Below are positions 52,476 to 61,851 of a DNA stretch of 64,000 nucleotides, piece by piece. This stretch comes from an uncultured Roseburia sp. (GTDB taxonomy: Bacteria > Bacillota > Clostridia > Lachnospirales > Lachnospiraceae). How positions within the stretch are numbered: the stretch's first letter is position 1; each line of letters opens with the position of its first letter. The notes beneath the pieces are model-generated. The model had not been told where the DNA came from and made no database searches. It saw nothing but the letters and a program-made list of their open reading frames with translations. The translations under genes were made by a program, and so were the position numbers. The stretch spans positions 26,574-90,573 of the forward strand of contig CAJTOI010000013.1 of NCBI GenBank assembly GCA_910577925.1, written 5' to 3'.

Positions 52476-53511
52476 GTCGTTGAACTTAGAGGAACTGACG
52501 GCGTATGTCACGGGGCTCGGAGAAAAGAGCTTCCGGGCAAAACAAATTTATCAGTGGCTGCACGTCAGACAGGCGCAGAGCTTTTGCGAGATGACAAATA
52601 TCCCGAAAGCACTTGTGGAAAAGCTCGGGGAGCAGTGTGTGCTTACGGCGCTGAGAGCCGAAGCGGTGCAAATCTCAAAGCAGGACGGGACAAGAAAGTA
52701 TCTCTTTGCGCTTGCGGACGGGAATGTGATCGAGAGCGTGCTGATGCGCTATAAGCACGGCAATTCCGTCTGCATTTCGTCGCAGGTGGGATGCCGTATG
52801 GGGTGCCGGTTCTGTGCGTCGACGCTCGACGGGCTGGTGCGGGGGCTGACGCCTTCGGAGATGCTCGATCAGGTATACCGCATCGGAAAGGATATCGGCG
52901 CGCGCGTCTCGAATGTGGTGGTCATGGGAACCGGCGAACCGCTTGACAATTTCGACAATCTGCTTCGGTTTATCGAGCTTTTGTGCGATGAAAACGGTCT
53001 CCATATCAGCCAGCGGAACGTGACCGTTTCGACCTGCGGCATTGTGCCGCGGATGCGGGAGCTCGCGGACAGAAAGCTTGCGATTACGCTGGCGCTGTCC
53101 CTGCACGCCGCGAGTCAGCAAAAGCGGTGCGGACTGATGCCGGTGGCGAACCGCTATGAGCTATCGGAAGTCATGGAAGCCTGCCGCTACTATTTTGCGC
53201 AGACGGGAAGGCGGGTCACATTCGAGTACAGCCTTGTGGCCGGAGTGAATGATACCGCGGAGGATGCGGCGGAGCTGTCCGCGCTTTTAGACGGCATGAA
53301 CTGCCATATTAATCTGATTCCGGTCAATCCGATTTCGGAGAGGGAATACCGGCAGCCGGACGGCAGAGCGGTTGTCGAATTCAAAAATAAACTTGAAAAA
53401 AACGGGAGAAATGTTACTATTAGAAGGGAAATGGGCAGGGATATTGACGGTGCCTGCGGACAGCTGCGCAAGCGGTATGTCCGGAATTTACAGGAAAGGG
53501 AGGAAGCATAG
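52456..53511 (+). CDS. rlmN: 23S rRNA (adenine-2503-C2) / tRNA-A37 methyltransferase (radical SAM)
   Basis: A 351-residue radical SAM enzyme. The cluster motif CRMGCRFCAST (C-x3-C-x2-C) is near residue 110; MGTGEPLDNFDN and ALSLHAAS are family motifs. The C-terminal Cys in DGACGQL is the mono-alkylated catalytic residue of RlmN. Cys near 112-119 positions fits RlmN and not Cfr is likely from operon context. It is placed between rsmB and stp with no gap to stp (stop at 53511, start at 53512). Confidence 0.96.
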   Translation: MEKTDIKSLNLEELTAYVTGLGEKSFRAKQIYQWLHVRQAQSFCEMTNIPKALVEKLGEQCVLTALRAEAVQISKQDGTRKYLFALADGNVIESVLMRYKHGNSVCISSQVGCRMGCRFCASTLDGLVRGLTPSEMLDQVYRIGKDIGARVSNVVVMGTGEPLDNFDNLLRFIELLCDENGLHISQRNVTVSTCGIVPRMRELADRKLAITLALSLHAASQQKRCGLMPVANRYELSEVMEACRYYFAQTGRRVTFEYSLVAGVNDTAEDAAELSALLDGMNCHINLIPVNPISEREYRQPDGRAVVEFKNKLEKNGRNVTIRREMGRDIDGACGQLRKRYVRNLQEREEA

Positions 53512-54243
53512 ATGAAGACGTTTTCCATGACGGATACCGGGCAGCGGCGCGACACAAATCAGGATTATATGTATACGTCAGAGACAGCAGTCGGAAATCT
53601 GCCGAATCTTTTTCTCGTGGCGGACGGTATGGGAGGCCATGCGGCGGGGGATTACGCGTCCCGCTGCACGATTGAGCAGACGGTGGAAAGTATTTCGGCA
53701 TCCGGGCTGACGGAGCCGGTCGCTCTGATGCAGGAGGCGGTGAACCGCGCGAATCTCCTGCTGCTTTCGGCCGCGCAGAATGATCCGGGGAAGGCGGGTA
53801 TGGGTACGACTCTGGTCGCTGCAACCTGCATGGACCATCAGCTGTATGCGGCAAATGTGGGAGACAGCCGTCTTTATATTATTAATCAGGAGACAATTAC
53901 GCAGATTACCAGAGACCATTCTCTTGTGGAGGAGATGGTGCGTTTGGGAGAGATGGACGAAGCGGATGCAAAGTTTCATCCCGATAAAAATATTATTACG
54001 AGGGCCGTGGGCGTGTTTGAGGAGGTCGCAGCGGACTTTTTTGAGACGCGGATCGAGGAAGGCGATATCATTCTGCTGTGTTCGGACGGGCTGACCAACG
54101 AGGTCTCCGACGCGGACATCAAGCGCATTGTGCTCGGACAGCGGGATATCGTGGAGAAAGCGGAGAAGCTGGTTGAGACTGCGAATAGAAACGGCGGACA
54201 CGACAATATCACGGTGGTGTTAATCGAGCCGTTTGTAGAGTAA
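53512..54243 (+). CDS. stp: PP2C-type serine/threonine phosphatase
   Basis: A 243-residue metal-dependent phosphatase. Motifs are DTGQRRDTNQDY, VADGMGGHAAGDYAS, GTTLVAATC, VGDSRLYI, TRDHSLVEEM and CSDGLTNEVSD, GHDNITVV. It reverses phosphorylation by the kinase directly downstream, 15 bases away. GGGAGG precedes the ATG at the end of rlmN. Confidence 0.96.
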   Translation: MKTFSMTDTGQRRDTNQDYMYTSETAVGNLPNLFLVADGMGGHAAGDYASRCTIEQTVESISASGLTEPVALMQEAVNRANLLLLSAAQNDPGKAGMGTTLVAATCMDHQLYAANVGDSRLYIINQETITQITRDHSLVEEMVRLGEMDEADAKFHPDKNIITRAVGVFEEVAADFFETRIEEGDIILLCSDGLTNEVSDADIKRIVLGQRDIVEKAEKLVETANRNGGHDNITVVLIEPFVE

Positions 54244-54258
54244 TTGGAGGATAGACGT

Positions 54259-56391
54259 ATGTTGACAGAGGGAATGTATATAGCGGACCGCTATGAGGTG
54301 ATAGGGAAAATCGGCGCCGGCGGAATGTCGGATGTATATAAGGCGAAAGACCTGACGCTGGGACGCTTTGTTGCGATCAAGGTGCTGAAGGCGGAGTTTT
54401 CGGAGGATATGAATTTTGTGACCAAATTCCGCACGGAGGCCCAGTCGGCCGCAGGGTTGGAGCATCCGAATATCGTGAATATCTATGATGTCGGGAGCGA
54501 GAAAGGGATGCACTACATCGTCATGGAGTATGTCGAGGGCATCACCTTAAAGACCTACATTGAGAAAAAGGGGCAGCTGTCCTTCAAAGAAGCCGTAAGC
54601 ATCGCGATTCAGGTGGGAAGAGGTATTGAGGCGGCCCACGGCAAGGGAATTATCCACCGGGATATCAAACCTCAGAATATCATGATATCCACCGAGGGGA
54701 AAGTCAAGGTGACGGATTTCGGAATCGCCAGAGCGGCGAGCGGAAATACCATCAGTTCGGATGTGATGGGGTCGGTGCACTACTCCTCCCCGGAGCAGGC
54801 GAGAAACGGATTTGTCGACGGTAAGAGCGATATCTATTCGCTGGGGATTGTGATGTACGAGATGGTGACCGGCCGTGTTCCGTTTGACGGCGACACTACG
54901 GTGGCGGTGGCGATTCAGCATCTGCAGGAGGAGATGGTGACGCCGAGCGCCTACGCGCCGAATCTGCCGATCAGCATGGAAAAGATTATTCTCAAATGTA
55001 CGCAGAAGAATGCGGACCGCAGATATGAGTCGATGACGGCGCTTTTGACGGATCTGAGAAAGTCGTTAGTCAGTCCGAATGAGGATTTTGTCGTGATGGT
55101 TCCGGCGGTGAGCCAGGACAAGACGCGGATTATCGCGGCGGAGGAGATCCGCCAGATTAAAAAGGAGACGGGAAGCATCCATATTCCGGTGCCGGAACGC
55201 GTGGAACCGGACGATGACGAAGACGAGGAGGACGGCGACGAGTTCGACGGCGGCGACGAGGGTGAGCTGAATCCGAAGATGGAAAAGGCGATCACAATCA
55301 TGGGAATCGTGGCGGCGGTTGTGATTGTCGGCATTATCGTTGCGCTCGTGATCAATCTGTTCGGCGGTTTCGGAGACGGCGGGAAAAAGGATAAGGACAG
55401 TCAGTCCTCGCAGTCGTCCCAGTCTACGGAGTCCACGCAGTCTACGGAGTCCACACAGGCGGGGCAGACGTCGGAGAGCACCGAAAAAGAGCAGGTTCCG
55501 GTGCCCGAGCTGCGCGGCAAGACTTTCGAGGAGGCAAAGGCGGAGATTGAGGGACTCGGCCTTGCCATCGAGAATAAAGGCGAGATTTCCTCAAACGATT
55601 ACGAGGAAGGAAAGGTGGCAAACCAGGACCCGCTTGCGGGCGCTTCACTCGAGAAGGGAAAGACGGTCGCGGTTGTCATCAGCAGCGGCAAGGGAACGAT
55701 TGACGTGCCGGGCGTGACCGGGGAAAAGGATACCGACGCGATTGCGAAGCTGACGGAACTCGATTTTGTGGTCGAGAAAAAATATTCTTACAGTTCCACG
55801 GCGCCGGAAGGCTATGTCATCAATCAGTCGCCCTCCGCAGGTGCGCAGGGAAAGCCGGGGGATACGATTATCATCGAGATCAGTCAGGGGCCGGAGCTTG
55901 TGACCGTGCCGGACGTGCAGACGACTTACAAGTCCGAGGAACAGGCGCGGGGCGAACTTCAGGATTTTGCGGTGACGGTGACGCAGGCTTACAGCGATAT
56001 GATTCCGGCAGGTATCGTGATGCAGCAGAGCCTTGAACCGTATTCGAAAGCGGAGAAGGGAGCCGCGATTACGATCACGGTGAGTCTGGGACCGGAACCG
56101 TCCCAGGTGGTGACGGCGACGACTTACAAGTTTAAGATTACGATTAAGCAGCCGGCGGATATCTCCAATGTGTCCGGCGCGGATATCGTTCTCTACGACA
56201 CCGCCGGAAATATACTGGAGCAGTGGAACGATCAGGATATCTCCCAGTTCGGTGAGGACGGTCTGACACTGACGAAATCCGGACTCATGGTAAACAGCGG
56301 CAAGCTTGTTATTACCTGGCTGGATCTGGACGGAGACGAGCTGAACGACCAGACGGTAGACGACCTGTCCAAGGCATTTACCAAAGAATAG
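54259..56391 (+). CDS. prkC: PASTA-domain serine/threonine kinase
   Basis: A 710-residue membrane kinase that monitors the cell wall. The N-terminal kinase domain has GAGGMSDVY, AIKVLK, HRDIKPQNIM and DFGIA, and activation loop SVHYSSPEQAR. One membrane helix (about 350-372) follows an acidic stretch. Outside are a Ser/Thr/Gln-rich linker and three PASTA repeats (VPELRGKTFEEA, DVPGVTGEKDTD, TVPDVQTTYKSEEQ), then an unrelated C-terminal domain of about 80 residues. GGAGG precedes ATG 54259. It is paired with stp and followed by rsgA. Confidence 0.96.
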   Translation: MLTEGMYIADRYEVIGKIGAGGMSDVYKAKDLTLGRFVAIKVLKAEFSEDMNFVTKFRTEAQSAAGLEHPNIVNIYDVGSEKGMHYIVMEYVEGITLKTYIEKKGQLSFKEAVSIAIQVGRGIEAAHGKGIIHRDIKPQNIMISTEGKVKVTDFGIARAASGNTISSDVMGSVHYSSPEQARNGFVDGKSDIYSLGIVMYEMVTGRVPFDGDTTVAVAIQHLQEEMVTPSAYAPNLPISMEKIILKCTQKNADRRYESMTALLTDLRKSLVSPNEDFVVMVPAVSQDKTRIIAAEEIRQIKKETGSIHIPVPERVEPDDDEDEEDGDEFDGGDEGELNPKMEKAITIMGIVAAVVIVGIIVALVINLFGGFGDGGKKDKDSQSSQSSQSTESTQSTESTQAGQTSESTEKEQVPVPELRGKTFEEAKAEIEGLGLAIENKGEISSNDYEEGKVANQDPLAGASLEKGKTVAVVISSGKGTIDVPGVTGEKDTDAIAKLTELDFVVEKKYSYSSTAPEGYVINQSPSAGAQGKPGDTIIIEISQGPELVTVPDVQTTYKSEEQARGELQDFAVTVTQAYSDMIPAGIVMQQSLEPYSKAEKGAAITITVSLGPEPSQVVTATTYKFKITIKQPADISNVSGADIVLYDTAGNILEQWNDQDISQFGEDGLTLTKSGLMVNSGKLVITWLDLDGDELNDQTVDDLSKAFTKE

Positions 56392-56405
56392 ATTTGGAAA
56401 GAAAT

Positions 56406-57281
56406 ATGCAGGGGAAGATTGTAAAAGGAATTTCCGGGTTCTACTATGTCCATATAGCGGAATCCGGAATTTATGAGTGTAAGGCAAAGGGCGTATTCCG
56501 CAATCAGAAAATCAAGCCTCTCGTGGGCGACAATGTGGAGATTGCCGTCTTGGATGGTCAGGAGAAGAAGGGGAATATCGAGCGGCTGCTTCCCAGAAAA
56601 AACGAACTGATCCGGCCGGCGGTGGCGAATATTGATATGGCGCTTGTGATTTTTGCGGCTAAAGAGCCGCAGCCGAGCTTTAATCTGCTGGACCGTTTTC
56701 TGGTGATGATGGAATACCAGAAGGTGCCGGTTGCGATCTGCTTTAACAAGACGGATCTTGTGACGGAGGATGCGCTTCATGCATTCGGAGATATTTATGA
56801 GGCGTGCGGGTATCCGATGCTCTACACCAGCACAAAAGAAGGACGGGGAATCGAGCAGCTGCTTGAGGCGCTGGAGGGAAAAACGACGGCGGTGGCCGGG
56901 CCTTCGGGGGTGGGGAAGTCGTCGCTGATCAACCGCCTCCAGTCCGGACAGCAGATGGAGACGGGGGCGGTCAGCCGGAAGATTTCGAGGGGACGGCATA
57001 CGACGCGCCACTCGGAGATCGTACCGGTGGGTGACGGCACCTATATTATGGATACCCCCGGTTTTTCCACGCTGTATGTGCCGGGGTTTGCGAAGGAAGA
57101 GCTTGGACAGTATTACCGGGAATTTGCGCGGTATGAGCCGTATTGCAGGTTCCGCGGATGCAGCCATATCGACGAGCCGGACTGCGGCGTTAAGGCAGCT
57201 TTGGACGGGGAAATCAGCCGCCTGCGCTATGAGAATTACAGACTGCTTTATGAGGAGTTAAAGGCGGTAAAAAAGTATTGA
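56406..57281 (+). CDS. rsgA: Ribosome small-subunit GTPase RsgA
   Basis: A 291-residue circularly permuted GTPase that checks late 30S ribosome maturation. It has an N-terminal OB fold, NKTD in FNKTDL (G4), then GPSGVGKSSLINRL (G1), and DTPGFS (G3). The zinc site is CRFRGCSHIDEPDC. Start ATG 56406 follows GGAAAG; a TTG twelve bases earlier is in frame. It stands 14 bases after prkC. Confidence 0.96.
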   Translation: MQGKIVKGISGFYYVHIAESGIYECKAKGVFRNQKIKPLVGDNVEIAVLDGQEKKGNIERLLPRKNELIRPAVANIDMALVIFAAKEPQPSFNLLDRFLVMMEYQKVPVAICFNKTDLVTEDALHAFGDIYEACGYPMLYTSTKEGRGIEQLLEALEGKTTAVAGPSGVGKSSLINRLQSGQQMETGAVSRKISRGRHTTRHSEIVPVGDGTYIMDTPGFSTLYVPGFAKEELGQYYREFARYEPYCRFRGCSHIDEPDCGVKAALDGEISRLRYENYRLLYEELKAVKKY

Positions 57282-57356
57282 CGGGGCGATATGCCGGCGC
57301 GCAGAGGGAGTGTCCCGTCTGCAGAGACGCGGGCAGAGAAAGGAGCAAAACAGGAT

Positions 57357-58016
57357 ATGAATTGTTTGTCACCTTCGATTCTGGCGGCGGATTTCAGTCG
57401 TTTGGGGGAACAGATTGCACAGCTTGACGCGGCGGGGGCCCAGTATCTGCATATTGACGTGATGGACGGAGCATTTGTCCCGAGCATTTCGTTCGGTATG
57501 CCCGTCATCCGTGCAATACGGCCCTGCAGTGACCGGATTTTTGACGTGCATCTGATGATTGAGGAGCCGGTGCGCTATGTCGATGCGTTTGTGGAGGCCG
57601 GTGCGGATTTGATCACGGTGCATGCGGAGAGCTGCAGGCATCTTGACCGCACGGTTGAAGCCGTCAAGGAGCGCGGGATTCTGGCGGGTGTTGCGCTGAA
57701 TCCGGCGACGCCGCTGTCGGCGATATCCTATGTGCTCGAAAAGGTGGATATGGTGCTTATCATGACGGTAAATCCCGGGTTCGGCGGACAGAAGCTGATT
57801 CCGTATACCGTGCAGAAGATCCGCGATTTAAAACAGATGGTGGACGAGCGCGGGATAAAGCTTGACATCGAGGTTGACGGCGGCATCAATCTTTATAATG
57901 TGGGAGAGGTGATGGCGGCGGGCGCTAATGTGATTGTGGCGGGGAGCGCCGTGTTTGAGGGCAATCTCATGGAGAATGTGGAGAATTTTCTGAATATTTT
58001 AAATTCCCGCAGATAG
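57357..58016 (+). CDS. rpe: Ribulose-phosphate 3-epimerase
   Basis: A 219-residue TIM-barrel enzyme that interconverts ribulose 5-phosphate and xylulose 5-phosphate. Key motifs: LSPSILAADFSRLGEQ, HIDVMDGAFVPSISFG, DVHLMIEEP, MTVNPGFGGQKLIPY and EVDGGI. Catalytic aspartates and histidines are in place. The AAAGGAG ribosome site lies 10 bases before ATG 57357; a longer frame upstream is not family-like. Confidence 0.97.
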   Translation: MNCLSPSILAADFSRLGEQIAQLDAAGAQYLHIDVMDGAFVPSISFGMPVIRAIRPCSDRIFDVHLMIEEPVRYVDAFVEAGADLITVHAESCRHLDRTVEAVKERGILAGVALNPATPLSAISYVLEKVDMVLIMTVNPGFGGQKLIPYTVQKIRDLKQMVDERGIKLDIEVDGGINLYNVGEVMAAGANVIVAGSAVFEGNLMENVENFLNILNSRR

Positions 58017-58064
58017 AACAGAATGTCCGGGCAGTTTTTTGACAGGTCAAAGAAGGGTTGGGAG

Positions 58065-58724
58065 ATGAGACATTTTTTTGTGATTTCCGGCGGGAACGTG
58101 GAGGAAGCATTTGTGCGCGGGGTGCTGGGCAGACAGCCGTCCGCGCTGATCGCCGCGGATTCGGGAATGGATTTCTGCTACAGAAACGGCATAAAGCCCG
58201 ATGTGATCGTCGGAGATTTTGATTCGGCGGACAGTGAGGCGCTTGCCGCATTTGAGGGACGGCCGGATATTCGGATGATACGGCTGAATCCGGTCAAGGA
58301 TGACACGGATACGGAGTCGGCCGTCAGGCTTGCGATAAAAATGGGGGCGGAGCAAATCACGCTGCTCGGCGGCACGGGCAGCAGGCTTGACCATGTGCTC
58401 GGGAATATCGAACTGCTTGGCATCGGCCTTCAGGCCGGGGTTCCGATGATGCTTTTGGACTCCCACAACCGCGTGCGTATGATTGATGCGGGAATCACGC
58501 TGGAACGCGCGGAGCAGTTCGGGGATTACGTGTCGCTGATTCCCTACAGCGCGCAGGTGGAGCATCTGTATTTGAAGGGGTTTAAGTATCCGCTGACGGA
58601 TTACTGTCTGGAAGGGTTTTGTTCGCTCGGGGTCAGCAACGAGATTGTTGCCGAGCGGGGAGAAATTACATTTGACGGGGGAATCCTGCTTGTGATCGAG
58701 TCGCGGGATGATGTGAGGGGATAG
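58065..58724 (+). CDS. thiN: Thiamine pyrophosphokinase
   Basis: A 219-residue enzyme that makes thiamine pyrophosphate from thiamine and ATP. VISGGNVEEAF, AADSGMDFCYRNGIKPDVIV and GDFDSAD near residue 53, DDTDTESAV, and GGTGSRLDHVLGN are family motifs. ATG 58065 follows GGGAG. It closes the rpe-thiN end of the housekeeping run. Confidence 0.95.
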   Translation: MRHFFVISGGNVEEAFVRGVLGRQPSALIAADSGMDFCYRNGIKPDVIVGDFDSADSEALAAFEGRPDIRMIRLNPVKDDTDTESAVRLAIKMGAEQITLLGGTGSRLDHVLGNIELLGIGLQAGVPMMLLDSHNRVRMIDAGITLERAEQFGDYVSLIPYSAQVEHLYLKGFKYPLTDYCLEGFCSLGVSNEIVAERGEITFDGGILLVIESRDDVRG

Positions 58725-58749
58725 GCCATTGTCGAAAAGGAGAAACGGC

Positions 58750-59817
58750 ATGAGGTATGTATCGTTGAAACAGGCAGCCGCCGGTATGGTATTGGCGAAC
58801 GAGCTGTATGATTCCTACGGGCGCACGCTCATAGGAGCGAACCATCCGCTGACGGATTCCTATATCGAAAAGCTGCAGAAATACGGATTTTGGGGTGTCT
58901 ATATTTCGGATGAGCTGTCGGAGGGAATCGAGGTGGAGAGCGTGATCTCCCCGCAGCTGAAAGCGCGGGGGATGGAGAGCGTCCGCGCCTGTAATATTGA
59001 CGAGTGCAAGAAGGTCGCAAAGCAGATTGTGGAGGAGATACTAGACAGCGAAAAGGTGTCTTTGGATCTGGCGGATCTGCGAAGCTACGATGATTACACC
59101 TATGCGCATTCCGTGAATGTCGGCGTGATCTGCGGCGTGATCGGAATGGGGATGTATATGAGCGAGCAGGATATGATCCATCTCGTGACGGCGGCGCTCC
59201 TGCATGATCTGGGAAAGCTGTCTATCCCGCCGGAAATTTTAAACAAACCGGGGAGGCTGACGCCCGAGGAGTATGCGGCCATGAAAACGCATGCAAAGAA
59301 ATCGTATGAGCTTATCTGTGAGCGCTGGGATATCTCCGCAAAAGTGAAAACAGCCGTGCTGTTTCATCACGAAAATGTGGACGGGAGCGGTTATCCGAAC
59401 GGGATCGACGGGGCGAGCCAGACACTGTTTACCAAGATTCTGCATGTGGCGGATGTCTATGACGCGCTGGTGTCAAAGCGCCCCTATAAGAATCCCTACT
59501 CGCCGTACGAGGCGTCGGAATATATGATGGGAATGTGCGGAAGTATGTTTGACAGGCAGGTTGTGGACGCGTTGCTGCGCTTTGTGCCGCTGTACCCGAA
59601 GGGGACGACCGTGCTCCTGTCAAACGGCCGGACCGGTATTATTTACGAAAACGCCGGGATTCACAATCTTCGTCCGATTCTCCGGATGACGGACGGCACG
59701 ATGATGGATATGGCAGATTCACGGTGTCTTAATTTGGCGCTTGCGCCGGTCGACGTCTTTTATGAAGAAATAGAAACGGCAGAGAAAAGCCGCCACGAAA
59801 TGATAAAGCTTGTATGA
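58750..59817 (+). CDS. HD-GYP domain c-di-GMP phosphodiesterase
   Basis: A 355-residue cytosolic protein. The N-terminal 100 residues resemble the DUF3391-type regulatory region. The HD-GYP domain follows: HSVNVGV, LLHDLGKLSIPPEIL, HHENVDGSGYPNG and DVYDALVSKRPY, which keep the metal-binding His and Asp residues and the GYP motif. It should hydrolyse c-di-GMP to GMP. AAGGAG precedes ATG 58750. A GGDEF gene follows 16 bases later, so a synthase and a hydrolase share an operon. Confidence 0.95.
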   Translation: MRYVSLKQAAAGMVLANELYDSYGRTLIGANHPLTDSYIEKLQKYGFWGVYISDELSEGIEVESVISPQLKARGMESVRACNIDECKKVAKQIVEEILDSEKVSLDLADLRSYDDYTYAHSVNVGVICGVIGMGMYMSEQDMIHLVTAALLHDLGKLSIPPEILNKPGRLTPEEYAAMKTHAKKSYELICERWDISAKVKTAVLFHHENVDGSGYPNGIDGASQTLFTKILHVADVYDALVSKRPYKNPYSPYEASEYMMGMCGSMFDRQVVDALLRFVPLYPKGTTVLLSNGRTGIIYENAGIHNLRPILRMTDGTMMDMADSRCLNLALAPVDVFYEEIETAEKSRHEMIKLV

Positions 59818-59833
59818 AATGGGGGACGGGGGT

Positions 59834-61756
59834 ATGAGCAGACAAATTGCGGTTCTGATGTGTACGATCAATGCAGATAATCAGTGCAGGATGTTAGAGG
59901 GAATGATTGACGCTGCAAAGGAGACAGACAGTAATCTGTATGTCTTTACGAATTATATCAGCTACAGGGAAAAGGAAGAGAATCTGAAAGGGGCTTATCA
60001 GATTTTTAGATTGCCGGATTACAGAGAATTTGACGGTGTCGTTATCGCAAAGAACACAATTACATATCCGAAGGCCGCGGAGGCAGTCATACGGGCAGTG
60101 CTCGAGAGCGGATGTCCGGCGGTCAGCATCGATGTGGAGATAGAGGGGATGAGTCACATCAGCTTTTCAAGCTATGAGGCGGAATACGCGATGACCGAAC
60201 ATTTTATCCGGGCGCATGGGTGCAGCGATATCTATTATATCAGCGGGCCGCTGTTTCATAAGGAGGGGCAGAAGCGGTACCGCGGATTTCTGGACGCCAT
60301 GGAGAAAAACGGCCTAAAGGTCAGACAAGACCACATATATCAGGGCTTTTTTACAATGGACAGCGGAATGCAGGCGGTCGAAACGTTTTTGAAGGACGGA
60401 GGACGTCCGCGGGCCATTATCTGCGGAAATGACGCGATGGCGGTGGGGGCGCAGGAGGCGCTCCGCCAGCACGGCCTGCGGGTGCCGGAGGATGTCATCT
60501 TGGCGGGCTTTGACAATTCCGAGCTCTCGGAACTGAGCTATCCGCCTCTGACGAGCGTGGATAAAAATCAGCATGAGGTGGGATATCGGGCGGTTTACGA
60601 GATTATGTCGCGTGTGGAAGGCAGCCCGCCGAACGGAACGGCTGTCACCGGAGAACCGATTCTCCGCACGAGCTGCGGCTGCCCGTTTGAGGAGGAGCAG
60701 AATGCGCGCAAGCTGCGGGAATCCTATGTGCACAACCAGATTTCCACGCAGAACGGTGCGGATATTCTGCGCAACATGATTACGGAATTCTCCGGGCTCG
60801 GGACGCCGGAGGATGTGGTCGAGGCGCTCAAAAAGTATGTGGAGCAGATGGAATTTGAGAGCTTTTATCTGTGCTTCTGCGAGAAGGACCGGCTGTTTGC
60901 GATACAGGACGAGACGCTTACGGGCGCGCTTGATATCCTGCACGGAAATACAGAGTACACGGATATGATACACATTCCGCTTGCCTACGAAAACGGGGTG
61001 TTCGCCTCCTATGAGAACTTTCCGAGAGGGAAGGTGCTCCCGGAGGAATGCCGGACGAAAAGCGGCGGCAATTACTATGTGGCGGTACCGATTTTCTATC
61101 AGCACTGCTGTTACGGGTACTGTATCAGCGGCAATACGCATCTTCCGCTCGAGCACAATTTCTTTTACGCGTGGATTATGAACATCGGAATCGGGTTTGA
61201 AAATATCCGCAAGCGCGTGCTGCTTGAAGATACGGTGAAGCGTTTAAACAGTATGTGGGCGTATGATATGCTGACACGCCTTTATAACCGGGCTGGATTT
61301 TTCCATTATGCGGAGCGGATGCTGAGAGACTTGCAGCAGGAGGACGAGTATGTCTGTCTTGTCTTTCTGGATCTGGACGGCTTAAAGCAGGTCAATGACA
61401 CGATCGGACATGAGGCCGGGGACGAATTAATCGGCAGTATGGCGGAGATTATCCGGCAGAATATAGAGGAGGGCAGTCTTGCGATGCGCTACGGAGGAGA
61501 CGAGTTCGTGATTCTCGGGCGCTGCGCGGGGGAGGGAATCACCGAGCGTTTCGTCGCCGCGCTCAGAGAGGGCATGCAGCGCAGAAACCGGCGCAGCAAT
61601 ACCTCCTATGAATTGCGGGCAAGCATCGGAGTCTCAAGGTACCGTGCCAGAGACATTGAAAGCCTGGATCTGTTAATCGGACAGGCGGATCAGAAAATGT
61701 ATGAGGAAAAACGGATGAAACGCAGGATGAGAGACAATGAAAGGCAGCAGAAGTAA
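59834..61756 (+). CDS. Diguanylate cyclase with LacI-type ligand-binding domain
   Basis: A 640-residue protein. The first 285 residues are a periplasmic-binding-protein-like domain as in LacI/GalR regulators (TINADNQCRMLEGMIDAAKE, ICGNDAMAVGAQEAL, AGFDNSELSELSYPPLTS), but there is no DNA-binding HTH before it and no signal or membrane helix. The middle (about 300-465) looks GAF-like. The C-terminal GGDEF domain has FLDLDGLKQVNDTIGH and MRYGGDEFVIL (near residue 554) and looks active, with no RxxD inhibitory site. A sugar or similar ligand inside the cell may therefore control c-di-GMP output. GACGGGGG precedes ATG 59834. Confidence 0.93.
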   Translation: MSRQIAVLMCTINADNQCRMLEGMIDAAKETDSNLYVFTNYISYREKEENLKGAYQIFRLPDYREFDGVVIAKNTITYPKAAEAVIRAVLESGCPAVSIDVEIEGMSHISFSSYEAEYAMTEHFIRAHGCSDIYYISGPLFHKEGQKRYRGFLDAMEKNGLKVRQDHIYQGFFTMDSGMQAVETFLKDGGRPRAIICGNDAMAVGAQEALRQHGLRVPEDVILAGFDNSELSELSYPPLTSVDKNQHEVGYRAVYEIMSRVEGSPPNGTAVTGEPILRTSCGCPFEEEQNARKLRESYVHNQISTQNGADILRNMITEFSGLGTPEDVVEALKKYVEQMEFESFYLCFCEKDRLFAIQDETLTGALDILHGNTEYTDMIHIPLAYENGVFASYENFPRGKVLPEECRTKSGGNYYVAVPIFYQHCCYGYCISGNTHLPLEHNFFYAWIMNIGIGFENIRKRVLLEDTVKRLNSMWAYDMLTRLYNRAGFFHYAERMLRDLQQEDEYVCLVFLDLDGLKQVNDTIGHEAGDELIGSMAEIIRQNIEEGSLAMRYGGDEFVILGRCAGEGITERFVAALREGMQRRNRRSNTSYELRASIGVSRYRARDIESLDLLIGQADQKMYEEKRMKRRMRDNERQQK

Positions 61757-61851
61757 GAGGTGAAAGAAATTTGAGGAGCAGAATGCTTGCGACAGTGAGG
61801 ATCGGAGGAAGACGTAAGAAGTGTCATAATATAAAATTTGGATATTTATAA

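Noticed and set aside
59834..60700. LacI-family transcription repressor
   Set aside because: Only the ligand-binding part is present. There is no N-terminal HTH, and a GGDEF domain follows.
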